Numbered from the stretch's first letter, positions 1 to 7,527 are shown. The stretch is 9,993 nucleotides of DNA from JBGZEX01 sp041846495 (GCA_041846495.1 JBGZEX010000038.1:1-9993); one strand, 5' to 3'. Made by a program: numbers and translations. The notes: generated by a model from the letters alone, not told the origin.

Positions 1-433
1 ATTATACCGGAATGTATCTTGGGAAATGTCTGATTTCATATATCCCATAAAGAGAGTCGCTCCGCCCGGATATGTTCCGGACAAGGATGCTCTCAAAGAT
101 ACGGTATATGTCAAATTCGATTTTAAATCGTTGGGAAAAATGACATCGGAAAGGATTCATAAATTCAAGAATCGAGGGAAAATCATATTTTGTGTCGGGG
201 AGGAAACGATGGGGCGTATGGATGAATTTCTATTCGATGCGACGAGGGGAATGTCGGGTATGCGGAAATTGTCGCTTAAGGAGTTCCGCCGTCTGAAATT
301 TCGGGAGGTTTTCGTTCTCGACACTCTTCCGGACATAAAATACCGCCGGATACATGTAGTGGAAGTTCCCGAGGAAGGGGATACCCTATTGTATCGTAAT
401 GTCCGCTGGGAAAGGGTGTTTTATACGGAATGA
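1..433 (+). CDS. Unrecognised protein, 3' part, probably with tandem ~129-residue modules
   Basis: I do not recognise this family. The first methionine in the window is at 26, which would give a 135-residue protein ending at the TGA of 431-433. However, the frame is open from position 2 to 25 and reads L-Y-R-N-V-S-W-E directly before that methionine. The same motif recurs near the C-terminus (389-412) as L-Y-R-N-V-R-W-E, exactly 129 codons later and in frame. The simplest reading is a longer protein that enters from the left and contains at least two copies of a module, with the ATG at 26 internal. The visible part is basic and mixed alpha/beta in appearance. It has no signal peptide, membrane segment or cysteine cluster that I can see; its single cysteine lies in the stretch IIFCVGEE. 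No ribosome-binding or promoter signal precedes position 26. The gene is convergent with tsaC, 96 bp away. Function is unknown. I am sure that it is coding and less sure where it starts. Confidence 0.7.
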   Translation, partial: LYRNVSWEMSDFIYPIKRVAPPGYVPDKDALKDTVYVKFDFKSLGKMTSERIHKFKNRGKIIFCVGEETMGRMDEFLFDATRGMSGMRKLSLKEFRRLKFREVFVLDTLPDIKYRRIHVVEVPEEGDTLLYRNVRWERVFYTE

Positions 434-529
434 ATGATGTTGCCGGATTGTATCGGAATATGCCGTTCTGAAAAAATCATCGGGAGACATATAAGATTCC
501 CGGAGGAGGAACCCGGAGCGGTGAGCGTC
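434..529. other. Convergent intergenic gap, no clear terminator
   Basis: These 96 bp separate the stop of the left-edge gene from the stop of tsaC, which faces it. I looked for a GC-rich hairpin followed by a T run in both directions and found none convincing. The only structure is a short direct repeat of CCCGGA (497-517 region). It is not an inverted repeat and cannot form a good stem. Confidence 0.4.
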
Positions 530-1102
530 TTACGGACGGAGGATTTTAAAGCTTCCGTCTTCTTCCAGTTTGATAATGGAGGAAGGAACCGTTTTTCCTT
601 TGTTTTCCCGGAGACATTCTACGATATAGTCGACTTCGGAGCGGACGGCCTCATCGATTTCATCGTAATTCGAAGGAGCGGGTCGGCCGCTTATGTTGGC
701 GGAGGTGGAAACGATGGGTTTGCGTAACATACGGACGAGATTTTGCGAAAATGCTTCCTTCGTGATTCTTATGCCTATGGAATTATCTTCGCCTATGAGG
801 GACGGAGCCAGTCCTCTCGCTCCCGGATATACGATGGTGAGCGGTTTGTCCGCTATCTCTATGAGGTCGAGGGCTATATCGGGCATCCGGGCATAGGAGG
901 CGATTTTCCCGGGGTCGTCCAACAGAATGAGCATCGCCTTCCGGTCCGGCCGCCGTTTGATTTCATATATGCGCCTTACCGCTTCTTCGTTCGTGGCATC
1001 GCACCCTATCCCCCACACGGTATCCGTGGGGTACAGGATGACGCCTCCGGCTCGAAGTACGGCACATGCTTTTTCCAATTCGGTTTTGAGAAGGGTATCC
1101 AT
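530..1102 (-). CDS. tsaC: L-threonylcarbamoyladenylate synthase (TsaC/YrdC family)
   Basis: This 190-residue protein makes threonylcarbamoyl-AMP from threonine, bicarbonate and ATP. That is the first step of t6A formation at position 37 of ANN-decoding tRNAs, with TsaD, TsaB and TsaE acting afterwards in the cytoplasm. The sequence shows the YrdC fold signature: the nucleotide-binding start GGVILYPTDTVWGIGCDA (about residues 19-36), the basic KRR-type motif at 49-51 (family K-x-R), the GIRI strand near 110-113, and the STSANISG loop at 132-139. The C-terminal PSSIIKL strand (173-179) is also typical. The length fits the short TsaC type; the extra Sua5 domain of the roughly 350-residue Sua5 proteins is absent. 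The start at 1102 gives a normal N-terminus, with a Bacteroides-type promoter about 23 bp upstream. The gene is divergent from mutA and is probably monocistronic, because the gene to its left faces it. Confidence 0.95.
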   Translation of the reverse strand: MDTLLKTELEKACAVLRAGGVILYPTDTVWGIGCDATNEEAVRRIYEIKRRPDRKAMLILLDDPGKIASYARMPDIALDLIEIADKPLTIVYPGARGLAPSLIGEDNSIGIRITKEAFSQNLVRMLRKPIVSTSANISGRPAPSNYDEIDEAVRSEVDYIVECLRENKGKTVPSSIIKLEEDGSFKILRP

Positions 1103-1124
1103 ACGGCCTTTATAAATCGTTCTG

Positions 1125-1153
1125 CAAAAATACGTAAAATAAGGTTGTCGAAA
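1125..1153 (-). promoter_or_regulatory. Predicted tsaC promoter (Bacteroides-type)
   Basis: On the minus strand the bases at 1132-1125 read TATTTTTG, an exact match to the Bacteroidota -7 consensus TAnnTTTG. A weak -33 candidate, TTTC, lies at 1153-1150, 17 bp upstream; the usual spacing is about 19-21 bp. Transcription would start about 16 bp before the tsaC ATG, leaving a very short leader with no room for a riboswitch. Confidence 0.5.
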
Positions 1154-1213
1154 TCCTTTTTTCGGAAATAATTATGCGGGAGCGGGAACTCTGTGGACTA
1201 AAAAATCCGGGAA

Positions 1214-1249
1214 GTTTTTCCTTTCGTTGTTTGAATAATATTAACTTTG
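1214..1249 (+). promoter_or_regulatory. Predicted mutAB promoter (Bacteroides-type)
   Basis: TAACTTTG at 1242-1249 matches the -7 consensus TAnnTTTG exactly. A T-rich -33-like stretch (GTTTTTC, 1214-1220) lies about 20 bp upstream and is only near-consensus. The predicted transcript starts around 1256, so the leader before the mutA ATG at 1279 is only about 20-25 nt. A cobalamin riboswitch cannot fit in it. The position of this promoter inside the longer open frame beginning at 1174 also argues for the start at 1279. Confidence 0.5.
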
Positions 1250-1278
1250 TGCTTGTAGTTACAGTTAAATGTTTTATT

Positions 1279-3150
1279 ATGGCGGAAAAACTAAATGAAA
1301 AGCTTTTCCAGGAGTTTTGTCCCAATACGTTGCAAGAGTGGAAGGACAAGGTCGTAGCGGATCTTAAGGGAGCCGATTTCGACAGAAAACTCGTCTGGAA
1401 GACGAATGAAGGTTTTAGCGTACAGCCCATGTTCAGGCGGGAGGACAGGGAGAAACTGGCTCATCTGAATTGCCTGCCCGGAGAATTCCCTTTCGTACGC
1501 GGTAATAAGAAAGATTCGAACGATTGGTTTGTACGACAGGATATTTCGGTCGGGGATTTTGCCGATGCCAATAAAAAAGCCTTGGACATTTTGAATAAGG
1601 GGATTACTTCCTTAGGCTTTGTTTTCGAGGAATGCCGGGACTTCTCCAAAGCCGGCATGGAGGTGCTGTTGAAAGATATCGAATTGGAATGCATAGAGGT
1701 GAATTTCGTGTCTCCCTGTAATAAATTGTCTTTATTGAAGGCTTTTAAGGAGGTTGTGGAGGAAAGGGGGAATATACCGGAAAATATATACGGCGGTATA
1801 AATGCGGATCCCCTGTCCGATATGGCGCGAGAAGGGAAAATTGACGAAAACGGAGTTTTTGTCGATATGGCGGAAGCCTTCGTATTGATGAAAGCCTATA
1901 GGAACTTCAAGTTGGCGGAGGTCGGAGGTTATGTGTTTAACGATTGCGGGGCTTCCGTCGTACAGGAGTTGGGGTTTTCTCTTGCCGCCGGACTCGAATA
2001 TATGGACAGGCTTACGGAAAAAGGTTTTACGGCGGATGCGGTTGCTCCCCGTATCCGTTTTCACTTTGCTACCGGTTCCAAATATTTTATGGAGATAGCG
2101 AAATTAAGGGCAGCGCGTTATATATGGGCACATATGATAAAGGCTTATAATCCGGGCAGCGATGCCGTTTGTATGATGCATATACATGGGGAAACATCCC
2201 GTTGGAATAAGACTTTATACGATTCCAACGTGAATATGCTGCGTACTCAAACCGAAACGATGGCCGCCGTTCTGGGGGGAGTGGATTCTTTTTCGGTAAA
2301 TCCCTACGATGCGATATTCCGGAAAGGAGGGGAATTTTCGGAGCGTATAGCCCGTAATCAGCAACTTTTACTTAAAGAGGAATCTCATTTTTCGAAAATT
2401 GCGGACGTGGCGGGAGGCTCTTACTATATAGAAGAACTTACCGATTTGATTATCGATGCGGCGTGGAAATTGTTTTCGGAAACAGAGGCGGAGGGCGGAT
2501 ATATAGCGGCTTTCCGGAGCGGATATGTGCAAAAAGCCGTGAAAGCGATGGCGGAAGCCCGGGATAAGGCTGTGGCCGAACGTAAGGAAAATTTATTGGG
2601 TACCAATCAATTTCCCGATTTTTCGGAAATCCTCTCCGGAACCGTGGATACGGATATTCCGTATGCGGAAGAAAACAGGAAAGGGGATTTCGAAACCTTG
2701 ACGCCTTGTCGGGGAGGTAGCGGATTTGAAAAAATGCGTTTGAGAACGGAACGTTATGCGGTCGAAAAAGGCCGTCCCAAAGTATATATGTTTCCTATGG
2801 GAAATCTGGCGATGCGTAAGGCCAGAGCTCAGTTTGCCTGTAACTTTTTTGCCTGTGCCGGTTTCGACACGGTGGACAACAACGGTTTCGACACGGTGGA
2901 CGAAGGTGTAAAGGCCGCTTTGGAGCATGGGGCGGATATCGTTGTACTTTGCAGTTCGGACGACGAATATGCGGGATTTGCTCCGGAAGCTTTCGATAAA
3001 CTTAAGGATGCCGCTATCGTGGTGGTCGCCGGAAATCCGTTTTCCCGTCCCGAGTTGGAGGAAAGAGGCATAACCGATTTTATTCATGTTAAGAATAATG
3101 TACTCGAGGAGCTTATCGGTTACCAGAAAAAATTGGGGATAAACGACTAA
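1279..3150 (+). CDS. mutA: Methylmalonyl-CoA mutase, small (beta) subunit
   Basis: This is the non-catalytic partner of MutB in the heterodimeric adenosylcobalamin-dependent mutase that interconverts succinyl-CoA and (R)-methylmalonyl-CoA, the route to propionate in Bacteroidales. From the ATG at 1279 it is 623 residues and begins MAEKLNEKLFQEF, as family members do. The frame is open back to 1174, but that extension crosses the promoter and does not resemble the family. The N-terminal roughly 450 residues form the TIM-barrel-like mutase domain, including ADLKGADFDRKLVWKTNEGF (about 27-46) and ADVAGGSYYIEELT (about 375-388). The C-terminal domain (about 499-623) has the cobalamin-binding fold but lacks DxHxxG: the matching stretch reads PMGNLAMRKAR, so there is no axial histidine, as expected for the small subunit. 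A perfect 19-bp direct repeat at 2859-2901 encodes GFDTVD twice. mutB follows after 11 bp, so the two are surely co-transcribed. Confidence 0.95.
   Translation: MAEKLNEKLFQEFCPNTLQEWKDKVVADLKGADFDRKLVWKTNEGFSVQPMFRREDREKLAHLNCLPGEFPFVRGNKKDSNDWFVRQDISVGDFADANKKALDILNKGITSLGFVFEECRDFSKAGMEVLLKDIELECIEVNFVSPCNKLSLLKAFKEVVEERGNIPENIYGGINADPLSDMAREGKIDENGVFVDMAEAFVLMKAYRNFKLAEVGGYVFNDCGASVVQELGFSLAAGLEYMDRLTEKGFTADAVAPRIRFHFATGSKYFMEIAKLRAARYIWAHMIKAYNPGSDAVCMMHIHGETSRWNKTLYDSNVNMLRTQTETMAAVLGGVDSFSVNPYDAIFRKGGEFSERIARNQQLLLKEESHFSKIADVAGGSYYIEELTDLIIDAAWKLFSETEAEGGYIAAFRSGYVQKAVKAMAEARDKAVAERKENLLGTNQFPDFSEILSGTVDTDIPYAEENRKGDFETLTPCRGGSGFEKMRLRTERYAVEKGRPKVYMFPMGNLAMRKARAQFACNFFACAGFDTVDNNGFDTVDEGVKAALEHGADIVVLCSSDDEYAGFAPEAFDKLKDAAIVVVAGNPFSRPELEERGITDFIHVKNNVLEELIGYQKKLGIND
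2859..2901 (+). repeat. 19-bp perfect direct repeat, 24-bp period, inside mutA
   Basis: CGGTTTCGACACGGTGGAC occurs at 2859-2877 and again at 2883-2901, separated by five bases (AACAA). In frame it encodes GFDTVD at residues 528-533 and 536-541 of MutA, in the degenerate cobalamin-binding domain. Related proteins usually have a similar but non-identical pair here, so the exact DNA identity could be local gene conversion, slippage or coincidence. Confidence 0.85.
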
Positions 3151-3161
3151 AATTTTCAGAA

Positions 3162-5318
3162 ATGAGACCGGATTTTAAAAATATAGCCATAAAAAGACCT
3201 GTGGCCGCATGCAGGGATTATGCCGCATGGGAAAAGGAAAACCTTAAGGGGGAACCTTGGATTACCCCCGAATTGATACCGGTGAAGCCGGTTTATACGG
3301 AGGCGGATTTGGAGGGAATGGAGCATTTGGATTACGTATCGGGTATCCCTCCTTTTTTGAGGGGTCCCTATTCGGCCATGTACCCCTTGCGTCCGTGGAC
3401 CATACGTCAGTATGCCGGATTTTCCATGGCGGAAGAGTCCAATGCATTCTATCGCCGTAACTTGGCTGCCGGACAAAAAGGATTGTCGGTAGCTTTCGAT
3501 TTGGCTACCCACAGGGGATACGATTCCGATCATCCCCGGGTGATAGGGGATGTGGGGAAGGCGGGAGTGGCCGTGGATTCCATATTGGATATGAAAATAC
3601 TGTTCGACCAAATACCTTTGGATAAGATGTCGGTATCGATGACGATGAACGGAGCCGTTTTACCCGTGCTGGCTTTTTATATAGTGGCGGGGTTGGAACA
3701 GGGGGCTTCTCTCGACCGGCTGTCGGGGACTATTCAGAACGATATCCTCAAGGAGTTTATGGTGCGCAATACTTATATATATCCGCCGGAGTTCTCCATG
3801 AAGATTATAGCGGATATATTCGAATATACTTCCCGGAATATGCCTAAGTTCAATTCCATATCCATTTCCGGTTATCATATGCAGGAAGCCGGAGCTACTG
3901 CCGACATAGAGCTGGCTTATACGCTTGCGGACGGTTTGGAATATCTTCGAGCGGGCGTAAATGCGGGGATGAGTGTGGATACCTTTGTACCCCGGCTTTC
4001 TTTCTTTTGGGCCATAGGGATGAATCATTTTATGGAGATAGCGAAGATGAGGGCCGGACGTTTGTTATGGGCCAAGATCGTGAAGAGTTTCGGAGCTGAA
4101 AATCCGAAATCCATGGCATTGCGCACGCATAGTCAGACTTCGGGCTGGTCGCTTACCGAACAGGACCCCTTCAATAATGTGGGACGTACCTGTATAGAGG
4201 CTATGGGCGCCGCCCTGGGGCATACTCAAAGCCTGCATACCAATGCCTTGGACGAAGCCATTGCGCTTCCTACCGATTTTTCCGCCCGTATCGCCAGAAA
4301 TACCCAGATATATATTCAGGATGAGACTGCCGTTTGCAAGGCTATAGACCCTTGGGGCGGCTCTTATTATGTGGAGACGCTTACCCGGGATTTGGCCGAT
4401 AAGGCATGGGCGCTGATACAGGAGGTGGAGAAATTGGGAGGTATGGCCAAAGCCATAGAATCGGGTATACCCAAACTTCGTATCGAAGAGGCGGCAGCCC
4501 GTACCCAGGCACGTATAGACAGCGGCGAACAGACGATAATCGGCACTAACAAATATCGTTTGGAGAAGGAGGACCCCATCGATATTCTGGAGGTGGACAA
4601 TACTACGGTGCGGGAGGCTCAAATAGCCCGGCTTAAGGAGTTGCGTGCCGGCAGAAATACCGAAGAAACGGAGGCCGCCCTCGATGCCATTACCCGTTGT
4701 GCCGAAACCGGAGAGGGGAATCTTCTGGAGTTGGCTGTGGATGCTGCGAGGAAAAGGGCTTCTTTGGGAGAAATCTCCTATGCCTGTGAAAAAATTTGCG
4801 GACGTTATAAAGCAGTGATAAGAACAGTGAGCGGAGTATATTCCGGCGGAGTAAAAAACGATGAAGATTTTAAGCGTGCTAAGGATTTGGCCGATGAATT
4901 TGCAGAACTTACGGGTCGCCGCCCCCGTATTATGATTGCTAAAATGGGACAGGACGGCCACGATCGCGGAGCGAAGGTGGTGGCTACGGGTTATGCGGAT
5001 ATCGGTTTCGATGTGGATATGGGACCTTTGTTCCAGACTCCCGAGGAAACGGCCAGACAGGCAGTGGAGAACGATGTCCATGTGGTGGGAGTGTCTTCTC
5101 TCGCGGCGGGGCATAAGACATTGGTGCCCGCCGTTATCTCGGAACTGAAAAAAATGGGACGGGAGGACATATTGGTGTATGTGGGAGGGGTTATTCCCCA
5201 TCAGGATTACCGGTTTTTATTCGATGCGGGAGCCATTGCCGTATTCGGTCCCGGCACCAAGGTGTCGAAATCGGCTATTCAAGTATTGGAGATTCTGATA
5301 GAATTGGCTAAGAGTTAG
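3162..5318 (+). CDS. mutB: Methylmalonyl-CoA mutase, large (alpha) catalytic subunit
   Basis: This is the catalytic subunit that binds adenosylcobalamin and carries out the radical carbon-skeleton rearrangement of succinyl-CoA to methylmalonyl-CoA. At 718 residues it is of normal length. The TIM barrel fills about residues 40-560 and keeps the family signature RPWTIRQYAGFS with Y84 (counterpart of Y89 of the Propionibacterium enzyme). It also keeps FDLATHRGYDSDHPRV (112-127), R202 and SGYH with Y238-H239 (counterparts of R207, Y243 and H244). The C-terminal cobalamin domain has DGHDRG, with D598, the axial ligand H600 and G603, then SSL (645-647) and GG (675-676). All residues expected for base-off/His-on cobalamin binding are present. 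The start at 3162 lies 11 bp after mutA and has no Shine-Dalgarno sequence, which is normal for this phylum. Its TAG stop lies 5 bp from the stop of the convergent exported protein. The GTPase chaperone gene meaB, sometimes nearby in other genomes, is not in this window. Confidence 0.97.
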   Translation: MRPDFKNIAIKRPVAACRDYAAWEKENLKGEPWITPELIPVKPVYTEADLEGMEHLDYVSGIPPFLRGPYSAMYPLRPWTIRQYAGFSMAEESNAFYRRNLAAGQKGLSVAFDLATHRGYDSDHPRVIGDVGKAGVAVDSILDMKILFDQIPLDKMSVSMTMNGAVLPVLAFYIVAGLEQGASLDRLSGTIQNDILKEFMVRNTYIYPPEFSMKIIADIFEYTSRNMPKFNSISISGYHMQEAGATADIELAYTLADGLEYLRAGVNAGMSVDTFVPRLSFFWAIGMNHFMEIAKMRAGRLLWAKIVKSFGAENPKSMALRTHSQTSGWSLTEQDPFNNVGRTCIEAMGAALGHTQSLHTNALDEAIALPTDFSARIARNTQIYIQDETAVCKAIDPWGGSYYVETLTRDLADKAWALIQEVEKLGGMAKAIESGIPKLRIEEAAARTQARIDSGEQTIIGTNKYRLEKEDPIDILEVDNTTVREAQIARLKELRAGRNTEETEAALDAITRCAETGEGNLLELAVDAARKRASLGEISYACEKICGRYKAVIRTVSGVYSGGVKNDEDFKRAKDLADEFAELTGRRPRIMIAKMGQDGHDRGAKVVATGYADIGFDVDMGPLFQTPEETARQAVENDVHVVGVSSLAAGHKTLVPAVISELKKMGREDILVYVGGVIPHQDYRFLFDAGAIAVFGPGTKVSKSAIQVLEILIELAKS

Positions 5319-5323
5319 GATTT

Positions 5324-7399
5324 TCAACGGAAGTTATAACGCAGTTGGAGTGAAAGGGAAAAGATTTTATTGCGGTCTATTTTCGAGAGACGGCTCCCGA
5401 TAGAATCTTTTCCCGGATACCATGTGAGGGCGGTTTTCAGGTAGACGGTGAATTGCTTCGCCGGTCTGTAAGTGATGTTCGCATAGGTGCGCATTCCTTT
5501 TTCGTAATAGGCCGGAAAGGCGAAGTAATAAAGCACGTCGTGTTCGTATCCGTATATGCGGGCGGCATAGGAGTCGGTGTCGAACCATGCCAGCCGGAAA
5601 TTCCCTCTGAATTTTTTCCCGGGGGCATTGTAGGTGATGTCGTGGGTTATCATATAACCTTTATCCCGGGTGCCGTTTTTTCGGGTATCCGCATAGTCGA
5701 GTCTTATGCGGGTGGCGATTTGCCTGCTCCATTCGAATCCGGTGTTGAGGCGTATTTCGTTCCGTCGTCTGCGACCGCTCCGTACTTCTTTGTCGATTCC
5801 GACATTTTCGGGACGGCTTTTTCTTTTATAGCGTATACTGCTTTTCATGATACCGGAATTCCATTGGATTTCGGAGACCAAATCATTACCGCTTCCGGGG
5901 AAATAAGCGTTGTAACGGGGAGAAAAGAACCGAAAACGATCGTAATAGATGTTGATTTTGATATCGGGATGCGGACTTGTCGCCAATCCGGCGTATATGC
6001 CCTCTTCGTTCGAAGTATTCGAATATTCTCCTACGGCCGAAGCGTATAGGGACCGGTAATCCCGGGCATAGTACCTGTGCAGGAATACGATATCCATATC
6101 CTTTATGCCGTGGTAGAAGATACCGTTTAAGGCGGCTATCCTGCCTTTTTCCGTACATCCCGTTTCTCCGAATATGCGGAAGCGGAATATGTCCGTTTTA
6201 TAGTCGATGCTTGCAAGACAGCGGTTTTTTCCGGTTTCTTCGTATCGGCTGTATATCCGCTCCCGAGGTTTGAGGTGCGGGCTTAGATTATAATAAACCG
6301 TCCGGATTCCCGCCTTGAAATAGCGGTGGTTGTAATCCAAGGATATGCCTGTTGCCGTTTCTTTTATGCGGTGTTTTTTATCCAATTCGTTCCTGTTGCG
6401 GTGAAGCCCCGATTCGTAAAGGGATACGGATTTGAAATCCTCCGTTTCCGCAGTGTCCGGGGCGGAAATACCGGCATCGATTTTTTTATGGGAAAAGAAA
6501 AAGCTTGCCGAAAGATTTTCCGAAATACGCAGTTCCGTTCCTATTCCCCGGAAAAAGTCGTTTTCGTCGACGGAGGTATGGGGTTTGATTTCCGAACCGG
6601 GACGTTCCACACCTGTGGTATTCGTCGATTTCCCGGTAGAAAATCCGTTCCAAACCGTAATTCCCTCGCCCCATCGTATTTCGAAATCTCCTATGTACAG
6701 TTTTTCGAGGATTTTTCCGGAGTGCAAACCCACACTTGCGGAAATATAGTCGAATCCCATTTTTTGTCCCTGCGAGAACCACGGTTCTCCCGCATCGTTT
6801 TCAAGGATTATATGCCCCGACCACTTTTCTCCGGCTTCGAATTTATACTTGAAAAGAGCGCTGAAGGGAGGGCCTAAAAACCGGTTCCTTTCTTTTTTAT
6901 TCCATTGGTTTTCATTTTTGAAATCTTCTCTCGAGTATTTTTTATATCCCTCTCTCCGGGGAAAAGAACAGCGAATTCTAAGGAGAGCTTCCCGGCGGGA
7001 GATTTTGGAGAGGGGAATTCCTCCCGTTCGTTTGCCGACGGTGATAAAAGGGCGGATTTTTTTTAAATCGCTTTCATTGAATCCGCTTACCGACAAAATT
7101 TCGTTTACCGAATCGAATCCGTTTTGCCGTTTCCTGTATTCGATAAGTCTGTCGATTTGATATGCCGAGAGAAATACCATTTTTTTGAGCGAGTCGGACG
7201 GAGTTTTATTGATATCGAGCGGATGGAAATAGAGGTAATTGAGATATTCGAATACTGCTTCATATTCTTGATTTTCCGGACGGATGTTCATATCTTCGAG
7301 AATACCGCTCAGTTCGGGAATTTCCTGAGCTTGCCCGTATAGCCCGGGGTACATAAAGAACAGGAGGGTGATGAATCCCGTATATATCCGTTGTTTCAT
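5324..7399 (-). CDS. Exported helix-hairpin-helix protein with beta-rich C-terminal region
   Basis: A 691-residue protein read from the ATG at 7399. The frame is open to an ATG at 7447, but the extra 16 residues are hydrophilic and would bury the signal peptide. From 7399 the N-terminus is MKQR followed by a hydrophobic core (ITLLFFMYPGL), with likely signal peptidase cleavage near GLYGQA/QEIP (residues 24-25). Residues about 60-120 form a ComEA-like helix-hairpin-helix module: LDINKTPSDSLKKM, then the IDRLIEYRKRQNGFDSVNEI stretch, then VSGFNESDLKKIRPFI. The rest is rich in alternating polar/aromatic strands typical of outer-membrane beta barrels. It includes YIGDFEIRWGEGITVWNGFS (about 235-254) and ends in a strand reading LQLRYNFR, with an aromatic near the C-terminus as in many barrels. 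Related annotated proteins in Bacteroidota are usually called only 'helix-hairpin-helix domain-containing'; DNA uptake or binding is suggested by the module but not shown. The gene appears monocistronic: its 3' end abuts mutB and its 5' end is divergent from the aminotransferase gene. Confidence 0.85.
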   Translation of the reverse strand: MKQRIYTGFITLLFFMYPGLYGQAQEIPELSGILEDMNIRPENQEYEAVFEYLNYLYFHPLDINKTPSDSLKKMVFLSAYQIDRLIEYRKRQNGFDSVNEILSVSGFNESDLKKIRPFITVGKRTGGIPLSKISRREALLRIRCSFPRREGYKKYSREDFKNENQWNKKERNRFLGPPFSALFKYKFEAGEKWSGHIILENDAGEPWFSQGQKMGFDYISASVGLHSGKILEKLYIGDFEIRWGEGITVWNGFSTGKSTNTTGVERPGSEIKPHTSVDENDFFRGIGTELRISENLSASFFFSHKKIDAGISAPDTAETEDFKSVSLYESGLHRNRNELDKKHRIKETATGISLDYNHRYFKAGIRTVYYNLSPHLKPRERIYSRYEETGKNRCLASIDYKTDIFRFRIFGETGCTEKGRIAALNGIFYHGIKDMDIVFLHRYYARDYRSLYASAVGEYSNTSNEEGIYAGLATSPHPDIKINIYYDRFRFFSPRYNAYFPGSGNDLVSEIQWNSGIMKSSIRYKRKSRPENVGIDKEVRSGRRRRNEIRLNTGFEWSRQIATRIRLDYADTRKNGTRDKGYMITHDITYNAPGKKFRGNFRLAWFDTDSYAARIYGYEHDVLYYFAFPAYYEKGMRTYANITYRPAKQFTVYLKTALTWYPGKDSIGSRLSKIDRNKIFSLSLQLRYNFR
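5356..5414. repeat. 11-bp perfect inverted repeat near the convergent gene ends
   Basis: GGGAAAAGATT at 5356-5366 is the exact reverse complement of AATCTTTTCCC at 5404-5414, with 37 bases between. It lies in the last 90 bp of the exported-protein gene and 38 bp past the mutB stop, so a mutAB transcript that continues past its stop could fold here. There is no T run after the stem, so it is not a classical intrinsic terminator. A chance match in coding sequence is quite possible. Confidence 0.4.
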
Positions 7400-7469
7400 A
7401 GTTGTCGATTTGTCATTTAATTTAGGTTTTCGGGAGGAGAAATTCAAGTTTTTCTTATTTTATTTGAAA
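7400..7469. other. A/T-rich divergent intergenic region
   Basis: The region upstream of the exported-protein gene, reading leftwards, is A/T-rich. I found no exact TAnnTTTG box on the minus strand here, so that gene's promoter is unassigned. The plus-strand promoter of the aminotransferase operon lies just to the right. Confidence 0.3.
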
Positions 7470-7501
7470 ATTGGTATTCAAAAAAATATAGTATATATTT
7501 G
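7470..7501 (+). promoter_or_regulatory. Predicted promoter of the amino-sugar operon (Bacteroides-type)
   Basis: TATATTTG at 7494-7501 is an exact -7 box (TAnnTTTG). ATTG at 7470-7473 is a three-of-four match to the -33 TTTG and stands 20 bp upstream, the normal spacing. Transcription would begin near 7508, giving a leader of about 20 nt before the ATG at 7528. This is the best promoter match in the window. Confidence 0.65.
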
Positions 7502-7527
7502 CATATATAACGTTAAATGAGCATAAA

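Noticed and set aside
743..1171. 142-codon plus-strand open frame opposite tsaC
   Set aside because: tsaC on the minus strand is unmistakable, and this frame is its complement plus the intergenic promoter region.
1174..1278. 35-codon N-terminal extension of mutA starting at ATG 1174
   Set aside because: It runs through the predicted mutAB promoter and its residues do not resemble the family's N-terminus. The ATG at 1279 gives the expected MAEKLNEKLF start.
1250..1278. Possible cobalamin riboswitch before mutA
   Set aside because: The predicted leader is about 20-25 nt, far too short for this roughly 200-nt element, and no B12-box-like sequence is visible between tsaC and mutA.
4065..5201. 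378-codon open frame on the minus strand, antisense to mutB
   Set aside because: mutB is a clear full-length family member with all catalytic residues on the plus strand. The antisense product is rich in His, Arg and Ser with no recognisable motif, as expected from reading the complement of a coding sequence.
5453..6877. Open frames on the plus strand (198 and 183 codons, plus smaller ones) antisense to the exported-protein gene
   Set aside because: They overlap a long minus-strand gene with a signal peptide and a recognisable helix-hairpin-helix module. None has a plausible promoter or familiar motif.
7400..7447. 16-codon N-terminal extension of the exported protein starting at 7447
   Set aside because: It is hydrophilic and would place the signal peptide internally. 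The ATG at 7399 gives a normal Lys/Arg start followed by a hydrophobic core.
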